Positions 54,361 to 64,000 of a stretch of DNA of 64,000 nt are shown here, one piece after another. Below the pieces are notes generated by a model. The model had not been told where the DNA came from and made no database searches. It saw only the letters and a list, made by a program, of their open reading frames with translations. The stretch is from Leptasterias polaris. Its lineage: Eukaryota; Echinodermata; Asteroidea; Forcipulatida; Asteriidae. Position numbers and translations under genes: made by a program. Each line of letters starts with the position of its first letter. The first letter of the stretch is position 1. Location of the stretch: contig JAZGTN010000006.1 of assembly GCA_037783415.1 (NCBI GenBank), positions 434,001 to 498,000 on the forward strand, read 5' to 3'.

Positions 54361-54737
54361 TTAAAGGCACTGTACACGTTTGGTAATTACTCAAAATATA
54401 TATTAGCATAAAAACTTACTTGGTAACGAGCAACGGAGAGCTGTTGATGGTATAAAACATTGCGAGAAACGACTCCCTCTGAAGTAACGTAGTTTTTGAG
54501 AAAGAGGTAATTTCTCACTAAAATAATAAAAGACTTCTGGCCAGAAGCCTTTTATTCCTATCTGAAAGCACACTAATTTGTACAACAAGGGTGTTTCTTC
54601 TTTCATCATTTTCTTGCAACTTCAATGTCCAATTGAGTCCAAATTTTCACAGGCTTGTTATTTTATGCATATGTTGGGATACACCAAGTGAGAATACTGG
54701 TCTTTGACAATTACCAAACGTGTTCAGTGCCTTTAAA
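54361..54737 (+). mobile_element. AGGCACTG MITE, copy 3 (near-identical to copy 1)
   Basis: TTAAAGGCACTGTACACG to CGTGTTCAGTGCCTTTAAAAG with both termini intact. Very few differences from 902-1275, which points to recent activity. Confidence 0.88.
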
Positions 54738-54789
54738 AGTGTTTATTATTGCAAAATTTGCTCTCCTTTTGAATCCACCCACATTCCCT

Positions 54790-54943
54790 GGAATTTCATC
54801 TTTGAGAGGGCAAGGCCTTTTCCGTTTTGCAAAGGGCACTTCCATTGGAATATTTTTAAGTTGATGGGAAGCCTTTGAAGGGGCACTGGACCAGGGGAAA
54901 CGAGGGGTTCCATTGCCTCCATAGCCTCCACGTAATCCCAGGC
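54790..54943 (+). repeat. ~160-bp interspersed repeat, copy 3
   Basis: GGAATTTCATCTTTGAGAGG, TTTTGCAAAGGGCACTTCC, GAAGGGGCAC and GTAATCCCAGGCCTGC; follows the MITE at 54737 closely. Confidence 0.7.
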
Positions 54944-55123
54944 CTGCACCCATGCTGACCCCAATGCCTGAATGATTAATGGGTACAGGAAGTCATTTGT
55001 TTGTAGAAGAGCATTAAATGATAGCTGTACCATACACTTACTTTTATCATATCATTTCCCTCTCTCTGCGGACTTGATGTTACAATGTGATAAAAATATG
55101 CACCTGTCACCGTTTTTAAACAT

Positions 55124-56713
55124 CCCCCCCCCTTCCACGTCCCGACCCACCCTGGGGTAAAGACGGTTGGATCATAGCAGGGTAGCTGGGCAAAAGCGGT
55201 ACGCTTGAGCCAGCTCTTTGACTTGAACCAAGAAAAAGATTCTTTCCACAGCACATAGGTACTCTTTTATTTCTGGAGTTAAGCCTACCCTTTGGGCTTA
55301 ATTTATTTCTCTAATCCTCCCTCGTGAGTTGTTTTTTCCTTTAATTTTTTGTTGTTGCCCCCTTCTTGTTTTCTCAGTCCTTTTTTTGCCTAAAGAGTGT
55401 CAAGCAGGCTCAACTTCCTGTTGGTTAATTCATTTGAGAGTTAAAAGTAATAAGCTATACAGAAATTGTCTTGCTTGAAAAAAAAATGTATGCAGTTATT
55501 TTATTAAATAATGTAGGTGTTCACATACTTTCAAACAAAATTTTTCCCTTAAAGGTGCACATTGCCTTCAAATCTCATAAAATGTTGTTCAGAATTGCCC
55601 TTTATCCTACAGTATTTTGTATTTAGTGTTTAGTGATTAATTTTTATTTTTTTTTAAACAAAAGTTCCAGAGTTCATGGCTTCTCTGAAGCCATCGTCTT
55701 TGCCATGATTTCCTAATATTTTATAGCATTCATTTTTGAATGAGGCTGACCTTTCATTGAGTCCTGAGGCTGACCTTTCATTGAGTCCTGACTCCCGAAG
55801 GCATTGGTCTCGCACCTTCAACTAAGCAAGGGCTGTGCTGCAATTTTTTTTACTTTGCCTACTTATTCATTCACTGTAAATGAATCAAGCCTGTCTTCTA
55901 TTTGTGTTTTAGACCTTGTTCCCCCCCCTTCCACGTCCCGACCCACCCTGGGGTAAAGACGGTTGGATCATAGCAGGGTAGCTGGGCAAAAGCGGTACGC
56001 TTGAGCCAGCTCTTTGACTTGAACCAAGAAAAAGATTCTTTCCACAGCACATAGGTACTCTTTTATTTCTGGAGTTAAGCCTACCCTTTGGGCTTAATTT
56101 ATTTCTCTAATCCTCCCTCGTGAGTTGTTTTTTCCTTTAATTTTTTGTTGTTGCCCCCTTCTTGTTTTCTCAGTCCTTTTTTTGCCTAAAGAGTGTCAAG
56201 CAGGCTCAACTTCCTGTTGGTTAATTCATTTGAGAGTTAAAAGTAATAAGCTATACAGAAATTGTCTTGCTTGAAAAAAAAATGTATGCAGTTATTTTAT
56301 TAAATAATGTAGGTGTTCACATACTTTCAAACAAAATTTTTCCCTTAAAGGTGCACATTGCCTTCAAATCTCATAAAATGTTGTTCAGAATTGCCCTTTA
56401 TCCTACAGTATTTTGTATTTAGTGTTTAGTGATTAATTTTTATTTTTTTTTAAACAAAAGTTCCAGAGTTCATGGCTTCTCTGAAGCCATCGTCTTTGCC
56501 ATGATTTCCTAATATTTTATAGCATTCATTTTTGAATGAGGCTGACCTTTCATTGAGTCCTGAGGCTGACCTTTCATTGAGTCCTGACTCCCGAAGGCAT
56601 TGGTCTCGCACCTTCAACTAAGCAAGGGCTGTGCTGCAATTTTTTTACTTTGCCTACTTATTCATTCACTGTAAATGAATCAAGCCTGTCTTCTATTTGT
56701 GTTTTAGACCTTG
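55124..56713. repeat. 796-bp direct tandem duplication, nearly perfect
   Basis: CCTTCCACGTCCCGACCC starts at 55131 and again at 55927 (period 796). The units run to TTTTAGACCTTG at 55918 and 56713. The only difference I see is one T in a homopolymer (8 versus 7). Each unit also contains a 24-bp doublet beginning GAGGCTGACCTTTCATTGAG. Either a very recent duplication or an assembly artefact. Confidence 0.95.
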
Positions 56714-56789
56714 ACTGGTGTTGTACTTTTTGTTTTATATGAATTTATTTGGGAAAGAACATTGTAAAGAGAAAGATCTGAAGTTGTTA

Positions 56790-57310
56790 TACATGATTGG
56801 TAAGGATAAAAAACATCATTGTTTAATTTTACTCTGAAAGCTTACTGATTACGAACTTCATAACAATTTTTTCTGTGAAATATTTCCCTCTGAAATGAAG
56901 TCATATTCGAGAAAACTGTATCTGAAAACCTATAAAAAAAACCATGAAACTGCTGATTTAGGTTGTTACAACTGAAATACACCGATCCATTAAGCCACGC
57001 CCATTTATCATTGACCAATCACCACCTGCGAAATCTGATCACAATTTGAGCCGTTTGGTGATCTTTGCACTAATGGTGATCGGGTTTCGCGGCTGTGATT
57101 GGTCAACTCGTAAAGAGGCGGGGCTTAATGGATCGATCTATTAAGGCCAATGTGTTTACATGCTGAAAATTTAGCATGGTTTTTAACTATTTTCTCCTGA
57201 CTCGCACAAGGGATTAAGCCTAAATTTTCACAGATTTGTTACAGTAGTTCATGTATCTATGGTTGATCACACAAAAGATGAACACTGTCTGGGACTATTT
57301 TGTTAGCTAT
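56790..57310. repeat. ~385-bp repeat, copy interrupted by the near-palindromic MITE
   Basis: Left half GATTGGTAAGGATAAAAAAC to CTGTATCTGAAAACC; right half CCTAAATTTTCACAG to GGGACTATTTTGTTAGC; compare the intact 44612-44995. Confidence 0.75.
56980..57143. mobile_element. Near-palindromic MITE, copy 3, nested
   Basis: ACCGATCCATTAAGCCACGC left, GGCTTAATGGATCGATCT right; same orientation as copy 2. Confidence 0.88.
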
Positions 57311-58045
57311 ACGAATCCTGTTTAATACCTTTAATTAAAGATCAACAACTTAATCATATGTAATACTATGTAAGTTTACAAACATACCCATCAGGTTGAA
57401 TTTGTACATTAATTCAATAAAATGTGATGCCCCACACCAAGATCACACAAATTGATAGATTATTTTAAATGTAATTTGAAGTGTAGACAACCCCAAAATC
57501 AGCCATGTTATCAATGTTATGTCTTAAAGCACTACATGTTGAGAACTATTTATTTATTTATTTAAATGTAGGCCTAGAATAAGACAGTTGTAAAAGACAA
57601 TCAAAAACAAACCACTACCTAAGTATTTCAACCCGCCCTTACAGGCCCTTACCATCAATTGTATAGAAAGGAAAAAGTAAAACATTAAAAATGTGATGAC
57701 ACGATAGCAGAACCTCAAAAGAGCCAGTTCCAAGGAAATATGCAAGAGGAAAAATATAAACAAACATGCAAACCTAAGAGAGCATTGATATTATGATATT
57801 CTTGTACTTAGTAGAATAAATCGCCTGCTCTCTTACGGAGGGTTAGATCACTCCAAATATAGCGAAAATGAACGAAAACGATTGCGAAAGCAATTTTGAA
57901 AACATAATCTTGAACATGGCAGATGTTAATTTCTACCTTATTATGCCTAATTACATGTAGACGTGTGTCACTTGAAAGCTCATATTCTCATCTATTTGAT
58001 GAGAAAATAAACCGTTTTAAAAATTGGGAAGGAAGTGCTTGGTTT

Positions 58046-58200
58046 TGGCATGGAGGGCTGGCCTGATACTTCACAGAGGCAATGGAGGCAATTGACTCCA
58101 TTTCCCCCTGGTCATTGCCCTAGTGCCCCTTGAAATGTTCCAATAGAGGAGAAAACGCCCTGGTACCCCTGCCCTTTCAAATTGAAGCATAAGGCCTGGG
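58046..58200 (-). repeat. ~160-bp interspersed repeat, copy 4
   Basis: GGAGGGCTGGCCTGATACTT, CAATTGACTCCATTTCCCCC, TGCCCCTTGAAATG and CCCTTTCAAATTGAAGC. Confidence 0.6.
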
Positions 58201-59159
58201 AGTTTCACAAATGTATGACAACTGATTTGAAACCCCTCTACAGGAATACGGATCAACCATCGGGTGCCAAAGTGTAAATGAGAAACTTCCCTCACCCTAG
58301 CCCCCAAAGAAACCATCCCAGTTGCATTTTTAATTACTCTTGCTAGAAAACAGAGTTCATTGTACTATGCGCTTAACTGTAAGTAGAACTTTCACACATC
58401 GCGTGTATCTCAATTTCCTTTGGCTGGCACAAGATTTTAACGTGTGTTTCTTCTTTTCTAGACACGGTGTGGAGTTCAACTTGACTTGATTAATAAAGCT
58501 TTTCAGTGAGCTTAAAGGCTAAGAAACCATTTCCCTAAAAGTGGCATTGCCTGAGGTTGTTTTTTTAGTTACAATGTGCGAGCGTGCGTACACGTTTGAG
58601 TGTGGAAAATAACCAGGAATTCAACACTGCTCAGAAACTTGTAGATAAGCTACTAGTAGAGGACATTGAAAAAAGGAGACATAGCACAAAACAAATCACA
58701 GCTCAGTCCTAGATGGTCCTTAATTGCAATTTCATATTTGTTATGATAAAAAGGGGGTTGGATTTTAAAAACGTAAAAATTGGAAACAAATATATCAACA
58801 GTCACAAATAAATGTTTTTCTTGGAAAAGAAATGTTTCTTTCTGCCAAACAACTACTTTGGAGACCACTGTTGATATATGCACTCCATTTACCAGGAGCT
58901 ATGTTATATAAAGTGATATTATGAAATCCACAATCTTGGAACTGCACTATTGATCTTTAAGTCCTGGTCTGACAAAATTGTTGATCTGTCTGGATCACTG
59001 TATGTTTTAAGTAGTCCTCTGAAGCCGCTCTTGGAAAAATGCAACAAAATGCCAACACAAGATGATTCAGGGCTGCATATACTTTTTTGCAGGTGTCCCT
59101 GTACATGTGTACATCCCCTAGGGGGTCTGTACAGTACATTCTGGGAAGGGTGTGACAAA

Positions 59160-60035
59160 CTAAGGCCTAAAAAAGAAAAATGTTATGTTGGCGTAACGGG
59201 CCAGAAAAAATAGGGTAGGTCGGTTGGGATTTTTTATTTATTTATTTTTGTTTCCTCCCCGTCTACGAAAACGACATGTTTTTCTAAATGTTTAAGCCGG
59301 TAGTAATACACGATAACAAAATTAAACAAGGCTACACACAACAAATAGTATACTTTTAAACTCTTGATTACATTTAATGACCGCAGATCCACACTTTCCC
59401 TTGAATGAAAACACTTTACGCTTCGAAACCGGGCGCCATGTTGATGCGAGGGTCACAGAATAGTTTACCATTTTTAGAATGTATATATATCATTTTTGTT
59501 TTGTAAAAAATGCTGAAACATTAATTGAAATAATTTATATTGTAACTAAATTTTTTTTTTTACACGGAATAAATAGCCAAGTATTTTTGATATTGTATGT
59601 AACAGTCCGCGCCGTGCAACAGTCTAGGACGAGGTTACCATGTTTTTCATTGTAGAGCAGCCTCGTGTTCGCTGAACCAGACTTCCAAGAAAGCAGCACA
59701 TGTTTTCACCATTGTGAAACGCAGCGCAGTATATTGGGAGTCGGGTACGCGTGTACATGTACACGTTCATTGATATCGCATCGGGCCGGCCTACGCAATT
59801 GTTCTGCGTGTTCGTTGTGCAAAACATTGTGCACTCCAAAGTTCCGTGGGCGATCGTCAGACAACACAACAATGAGAAACGGTCAGAAATGGTTTCAAAA
59901 GTATTTATAACTAACTTATATCGAATTTAATTATTAATTTTTTTCCCTTGAAAAAAATAAAAATATCCAGGGTCGGCCGTATTTTTAGGGTCGGTCGGGT
60001 TACGCCAACATGACACTTTTTTTTTTAGGCCTAAG
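59160..60035. mobile_element. ATGTTGGCGTAAC TIR element, long copy (~875 bp)
   Basis: Terminal repeats reach from TAAGGCCTAAAAAAG...ATGTTGGCGTAAC (59161-59196) to GTTACGCCAACATG...TTTTTTAGGCCTAA (60000-60034). Inner ends AGAAAAAATAGGGTAGGTCGG and ATTTTTAGGGTCGGTCGGG are also related. The core contains a GC-rich, CpG-bearing stretch (GAAACCGGGCGCCATGTTGA). No transposase is recognised; the superfamily is unknown. Confidence 0.75.
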
Positions 60036-60076
60036 TAGGGTCCTTATGTACATGTATACCAATCAATCCCAAATGC

Positions 60077-60440
60077 TTGGAGAGTCTCCAATGTCTAATT
60101 CAATTTTGTGATGAACTCATTTTCCAATAAATAGAGTCTTCATGAAAGTGGTGACAAAAATACAAGTCTCTAACCTCATGGCATAAAAATGGGTCTGTAC
60201 ATTCCTAAGTAATAGGAGTCAATGCTGTTTTGTCATCAAAATTCTGGAATGAATGAATTAAAAATTCTCTGTACAAAAATGTACAGACTGAACTTGAAGG
60301 GGAATCAAACACAAAACCATTTTACAACCATTTTAACCTGAGGTTAGAGACTTGTAATTATTTCCCCATTTTCATAAAGACTCTATCTTTTGGAAAATGG
60401 GTGGATGACAAAATTGAAATTGGCCTTGGAGCCTTCTTTA
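60077..60440. mobile_element. Foldback MITE (~365 bp)
   Basis: Left arm CCAATGTCTAATTCAATTTT, ATAGAGTCTTCATGAAAGTG, AAGTCTCTAACCTCA; right arm TGAGGTTAGAGACTTG, CCATTTTCATAAAGACTCTA, AAAATTGAAATTGGCC. The arms are complementary over about 95 bp. Fragments elsewhere: 5225-5315, 33455-33525 and 38235-38430. Confidence 0.8.
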
Positions 60441-61389
60441 ATATTCATGAAATACTCAAAAACTATTTGTTTAAAATTCAGTCTCTTTTGAAATCAACTA
60501 GTTTTCAGTTTGAGGGAGGTTAGACCATGAATGTTTGGATTATGCCCAATCAAAATTAAAACAGCCCTAAATGAGAAAACAGACCAGACTCCATCTTAGA
60601 AAAAATTGCTCTGTGTTTGTGAGCGAAATAGGGTAATATTTCAGGCTAGGTATCAATGCCATGTGATATGCCTGTTTGGCAATAATGACTAGCAGGGTTC
60701 TCCCCAGGGTTTGTGAAAAACTGTGGGGCATTCTGGACCCAAATTTGGAAAGTTTGGCCAAAGCATGCTGAATTGAAAACGAGGTCTTCACAATGTTTTT
60801 AACTTGGTGTTTATTTTAGATTTTCAATTCAATTCAATTGAATTTGACATTCTACATGTAAATGGTTTTATTTTTATGATTTTTCAAATTTGATTCTGGA
60901 ATGTTTATTTTGTTGAGTATTGGCAGCAATTCGTCTGTATTAGCCCGCTACGCTGACTTGTGCGTGGGAAAAAATGTGACCTGATCAACCGATGAGAAAT
61001 CTGAAATTTGCCATATAAGTAAAATGGCAGTGTGCATGAATGGACTCAAATCTACACACACAACATTCTTCTATGGTCACACATTTCCATTTTTCCATTC
61101 CTGTGGAAACTTCTTTTGTTTTTTCCCTTGCCCCTGTACTTAACATCCTCCCATATCTTGTTAGTAAGTCATTGTACATGTAACTCGTGTTTCCACATCT
61201 GCTGCTTGCCAAAAGTTTGTGTGCATTTAAGTACAACAGCGCCCTCTGTTGTCTTGAAAGCTTTATTTGTTGTTGGTTTCACAAGTACCCTTTGACATGC
61301 CCAATAGTATTAGGGCTTGCTAAAGTTGTACGCTTTACATCATAACTTTAACCATGCTTCACACTTAAGTGTTAATTAAACTTACAGCA

Positions 61390-61760
61390 AAACAAGTTTT
61401 GAGATGGGGCCCTCTTTGTATCAAAAGATTATAAGCCAATGCAAGGACCATTATTCACTGCAAAAGACTTTATGTTTTCTAAGATTGAGCTGTGTACAAT
61501 AGACCTTATGCATTGACGTCACCAAGCCGCTATCTTAGAGGTAAACTGATGATGAAACAATGGAAACGCGCTGATTTGTATGCGCGGCGCACAGGAACTG
61601 ACCAATGAACATCTTCCTTTTGACCTCTAGGTGAGGGCGCCCTACTCAAATGACGTCATATGCATAAGGTCTATTGCAAACTGCTTGGAGGAAGTCTATG
61701 CTCTGCAGGGCTCTTTTGTAAATGTGATGTCATGAGAATAAGATATTAATCTATAGTAAA
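61390..61760. repeat. Interspersed repeat copy split by a MITE
   Basis: AACAAGTTTTGAGATGGGGC to GAGCTGTGTA, then (after the insertion) GCAAACTGCTTGGAGGAAG. Intact relative at 53640-53820. Confidence 0.7.
61498..61675. mobile_element. CAATAGACC TIR MITE, nested
   Basis: Termini CAATAGACCTTATGCAT and ATGCATAAGGTCTATTG, followed inward by TTGACGTCA and TGACGTCAT (CRE-like octamers on both arms). About 178 bp. The only copy in the window. Confidence 0.85.
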
Positions 61761-62281
61761 TGAATAGAAGTACAATAAATAGACAGATAACAACTAAATG
61801 TAACGCTTAAAGGCCCTATACACTATTGGGTAAGATCGAAAAACACAAATGTGAGGATGTACACTGTATACAAACTGTCCCTACACAAAGCTTTCTCTTG
61901 AACTTGATCCCTGTTCTGTAGTTGACAGTACACAGTCATCTCCTAAGAGTTTGCCTATCTTTTGATTGATAGTTCCTGTCTCGTGGACTGGCCGGGACCT
62001 TGTATCAGCCCCTTTGGAGTAAACCCGCTTCATAGTTGTCAAGAAAAGCCCTTGAATGTTTGCTCAATAAGTTGTGTATTTTAGAAAATCCTTTTTGTAA
62101 AAAAAAAAAATGTGTTATCATCTGTAGCTCTAGGTAACAATGTCAGTTTGTTTTTATTGTATTTTTAAAATCAAATTTTCACAAAATATTCTTTTCATCG
62201 CTATATTATATTAATGATACTTACATGTACTGTAATCAAAATACAGTAATCATCATTTAAAATGGTTCAAAGCAATTCGTG

Positions 62282-62450
62282 GCCTGTAATTACTTGGAGG
62301 CCACAGAGGCCATGGCTTTAATTACCCCAGGTGTTGGCCTTGGTGCCCCTTGAAAAGTTTCCCATAGACTTTAAGATTTTTCAAATGAAGTGCCCTTTGC
62401 AAAATGAAAATTGCCTTGCCCCCTCAAAGATGGAATTCCGGGCGTAAATT
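62282..62450 (-). repeat. ~160-bp interspersed repeat, copy 5
   Basis: GCCTGTAATTACTTGGAGGC, GGTGCCCCTTGAAAAG, TTTCCCATAGACTTTAAGA and CCCTCAAAGATGGAATTCCG; the clearest reverse copy of 5513-5664. Confidence 0.72.
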
Positions 62451-62564
62451 TCTCAACTTTCAAGGGAACTTTATAAATTAAGTGTTTCATAGTTTAACTC
62501 ATGCAGTGAGGGTTCAGTGATCGTGAATATTCCCCATTGAAATTTATCAGTTAAAGTTTGCCAG

Positions 62565-62665
62565 ATATCAGTTGGTGGAGCCCTGGCATGTTAATTCGGA
62601 GGTTGCAGGATCAAGTCTCGTTCCAGGCAATTTGTCTTTGTTCAACCCTAAACTATTTAGAAGTT
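62565..62665 (+). mobile_element. tRNA-derived SINE head, family C
   Basis: AGTTGGTGGAGCCCTGGCAT (A-box region) and GCAGGATCAAGTCTCGTTCC (decayed B box), then CAATTTGTCTTTGTTCAACC. Short, no clear body. Confidence 0.55.
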
Positions 62666-62934
62666 ATACAGTCAATTTCCCTTGTGGTTTGTTACTAGAT
62701 ACATGTAGGCCTACATCATTTTTAGAAAAGAAAAAAAAAAAATTATACAATTTGGAGAATGTGAAAAAGGAAATTATACAGCGAATTAGAGAGACACTCC
62801 ATGTGTATGATCTACCAATGCAGTTGAAGCAATGTTTAATTTCTTTGTCATATATCCAACCCCTCATGTGTACTTAAAAAACTCATCAAGACTGGCTCTC
62901 AGTCCAGGATCGGAACACTGTGCGCCTCCACAAC

Positions 62935-63170
62935 AAAGGCCGCCCAGGGTGATTATTAAAGCAATATAATTCAATAACAGTTATGACACATCATTGTGCC
63001 GGATCATTAGCCCCCAGTGCCAGCCCAATCTCCATCAGTAAGCTTGTTTAGCCAACAAAGATGACGAGGTCTTAATTAGCGGAGGGGGACACCTGTGGGA
63101 CTGTTTTGATATGATTAAGGACCCTCCCTCTGAGCATGGGGGTCAAAGAGTGAAACATACCTCAGGGCTT
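62935..63170. promoter_or_regulatory. Possible conserved noncoding element
   Basis: A non-repetitive, moderately GC-rich block in AT-rich surroundings with homeodomain-like cores (TTATTAAAG, TCTTAATTAGCGG, ATGATTAAGG) and no open frame. The look is that of a developmental enhancer; this is judgement only, with no alignment behind it. Confidence 0.25.
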
Positions 63171-63769
63171 GTATGATAAGATGAGAGGGGGATATGAAAG
63201 GAAAATAATGAAATATTGAATACTGTTGTTCGGGAAACAAAAATAATAATCGTGACAAAAATTGAATACAACCTGAGGGTTTCTATAGATACATGTACAT
63301 CCACATACTGCATCATGGAGATGGGAGAGGGATTTTTCATAATTTGTGTAGAAAAAAAAGTTGTAATCAAACATACATTCAATTGGACAGAAACAATTGT
63401 TGACAGAGAAAAATCAAATTTTACATTATCATTAATAATACTAGTACTCGGCTTTAGTTACTTCTCAGAATACAAATAAAATTGAATGCAAAATACATAT
63501 TATACTAGTACTTTTGTACAGTTTTACAGTGTATGTACAGTGTATGTATTTTAACTTCAGGATGAAAGATTTTCAATGAAAAGTTCATCTGGGGGAGAAG
63601 GGTTTTAAAAAGTAATGAATGGAAATAGTAGCCTCTGTTATTACTTTTATAGCATGCTCATTTAGTAATGGCCTTTTAGAAAGACTCTGCTTTGGGCAAA
63701 ACTGCAGGCCATTAACTATTTTTTACGTTTGATAATACTCTACTAATAATACCCAGTTCTGATATCGTC

Positions 63770-63940
63770 CCGTTGCACGCACATCACACGCAGTGACTTT
63801 TCCACGCTCTTCATTTTGGGAGTCAACTGGTAAGCGTTTTAAACTCCGCGTCTGCTAAAATTCGCACTTCACTGTACAATGCACATTGCCTCCCGAAATG
63901 GGAGATCATTGTAAATGATGACGTCGGGTGAATTGGGTCA
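63770..63940. repeat. Diverged interspersed repeat shared with 21237-21440
   Basis: CACACGCAGTGACTTTTCC, TCATTTTGGGAGTCAACTGG and GATGACGTCGGGTGAATTGG follow the order seen in NWD intron 1. Confidence 0.5.
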
Positions 63941-64000
63941 ATATTGTGCTTTATCACACCTAAGGGCATCTCAAAGTGCTCATTATTTTTTTGATACAGT

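Larger units (their letters stand above)
47089..64000. other. Region downstream of the signal-peptide exon; repeats, no further exon recognised
   Basis: If the gene starting at 47028 continues, most of this is its first intron. It holds a LINE 3' end, seven or more MITE copies, a recent tandem duplication and a SINE head. Stretches such as 52200-53200 and 57300-58000 show nothing I can name. Confidence 0.4.

Noticed and set aside
58450..58510. Possible second exon for the 47028 gene (TTTTCTAG acceptor, then an AATAAAG signal)
   Set aside because: In the required phase it adds only seven codons before a stop, giving an implausibly short protein.
1..64000. CRISPR arrays, bacterial operons, integrated viruses
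   Set aside because: None seen. The direct repeats present are minisatellites or transposon copies, genes have spliceosomal introns, and no viral gene was recognised.

Overview
This is a repeat-rich, AT-rich, intron-bearing metazoan nuclear window. It most likely comes from a deuterostome invertebrate, and I favour an echinoderm, possibly a sea star. That placement is inference from the gene content and from the style of the repeats (tRNA-derived SINEs, TTAA-flanked and CAG-flanked MITEs, LINE 3' ends). It was not tested by any search.

Two complete protein-coding genes can be rebuilt exon by exon. On the minus strand, 17326 down to 7735, seven exons encode a 328-residue cytosolic 5'-nucleotidase III (NT5C3 type). 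It has an N-terminal hydrophobic anchor and all three visible HAD catalytic motifs. On the plus strand, 21048 to 33828, twelve exons encode a 1687-residue DUF4062-NACHT-WD40 protein of the NWD1/NWD2 family. All splice phases agree in both models and the summed lengths divide by three. The genes are head to head, about 3.7 kb apart. A third gene is represented only by a likely first coding exon at 47028-47088: a signal peptide followed by a consensus splice donor. I could not find its remaining exons.

Layout: 1-7.7 kb lies beyond the nucleotidase 3' end and holds MITEs and a 777-bp piggyBac-type element with a fossil ORF. 7.7-17.3 kb is the nucleotidase gene, whose introns carry SINEs, a LINE remnant, a 1.36-kb inverted-repeat element with an internal ~142-bp periodicity, and G-rich minisatellites. 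17.3-21 kb is an intergenic stack of SINE and MITE insertions. 21-33.8 kb is the NWD gene. 33.8-47 kb has no recognisable gene and contains SINEs, LINE ends and MITEs. 47-64 kb holds the signal-peptide exon, a degraded LINE 3' end, several MITEs, a nearly perfect 796-bp tandem duplication and a possible conserved noncoding block near 63 kb.

The two genes show no sign of working together. The nucleotidase is a housekeeping enzyme of pyrimidine nucleotide breakdown. The NWD protein is a STAND-type ATPase with a WD-repeat sensor or scaffold region. I found no operon, CRISPR array, functional tRNA or rRNA gene, and nothing I would call a new biological system. The most unusual material is structural: nested transposable elements that reveal their own empty sites, a CAG-target MITE family with two copies sharing one target repeat, the periodic element at 9.4-10.8 kb, and the duplicated 3' end of the nucleotidase terminal exon.
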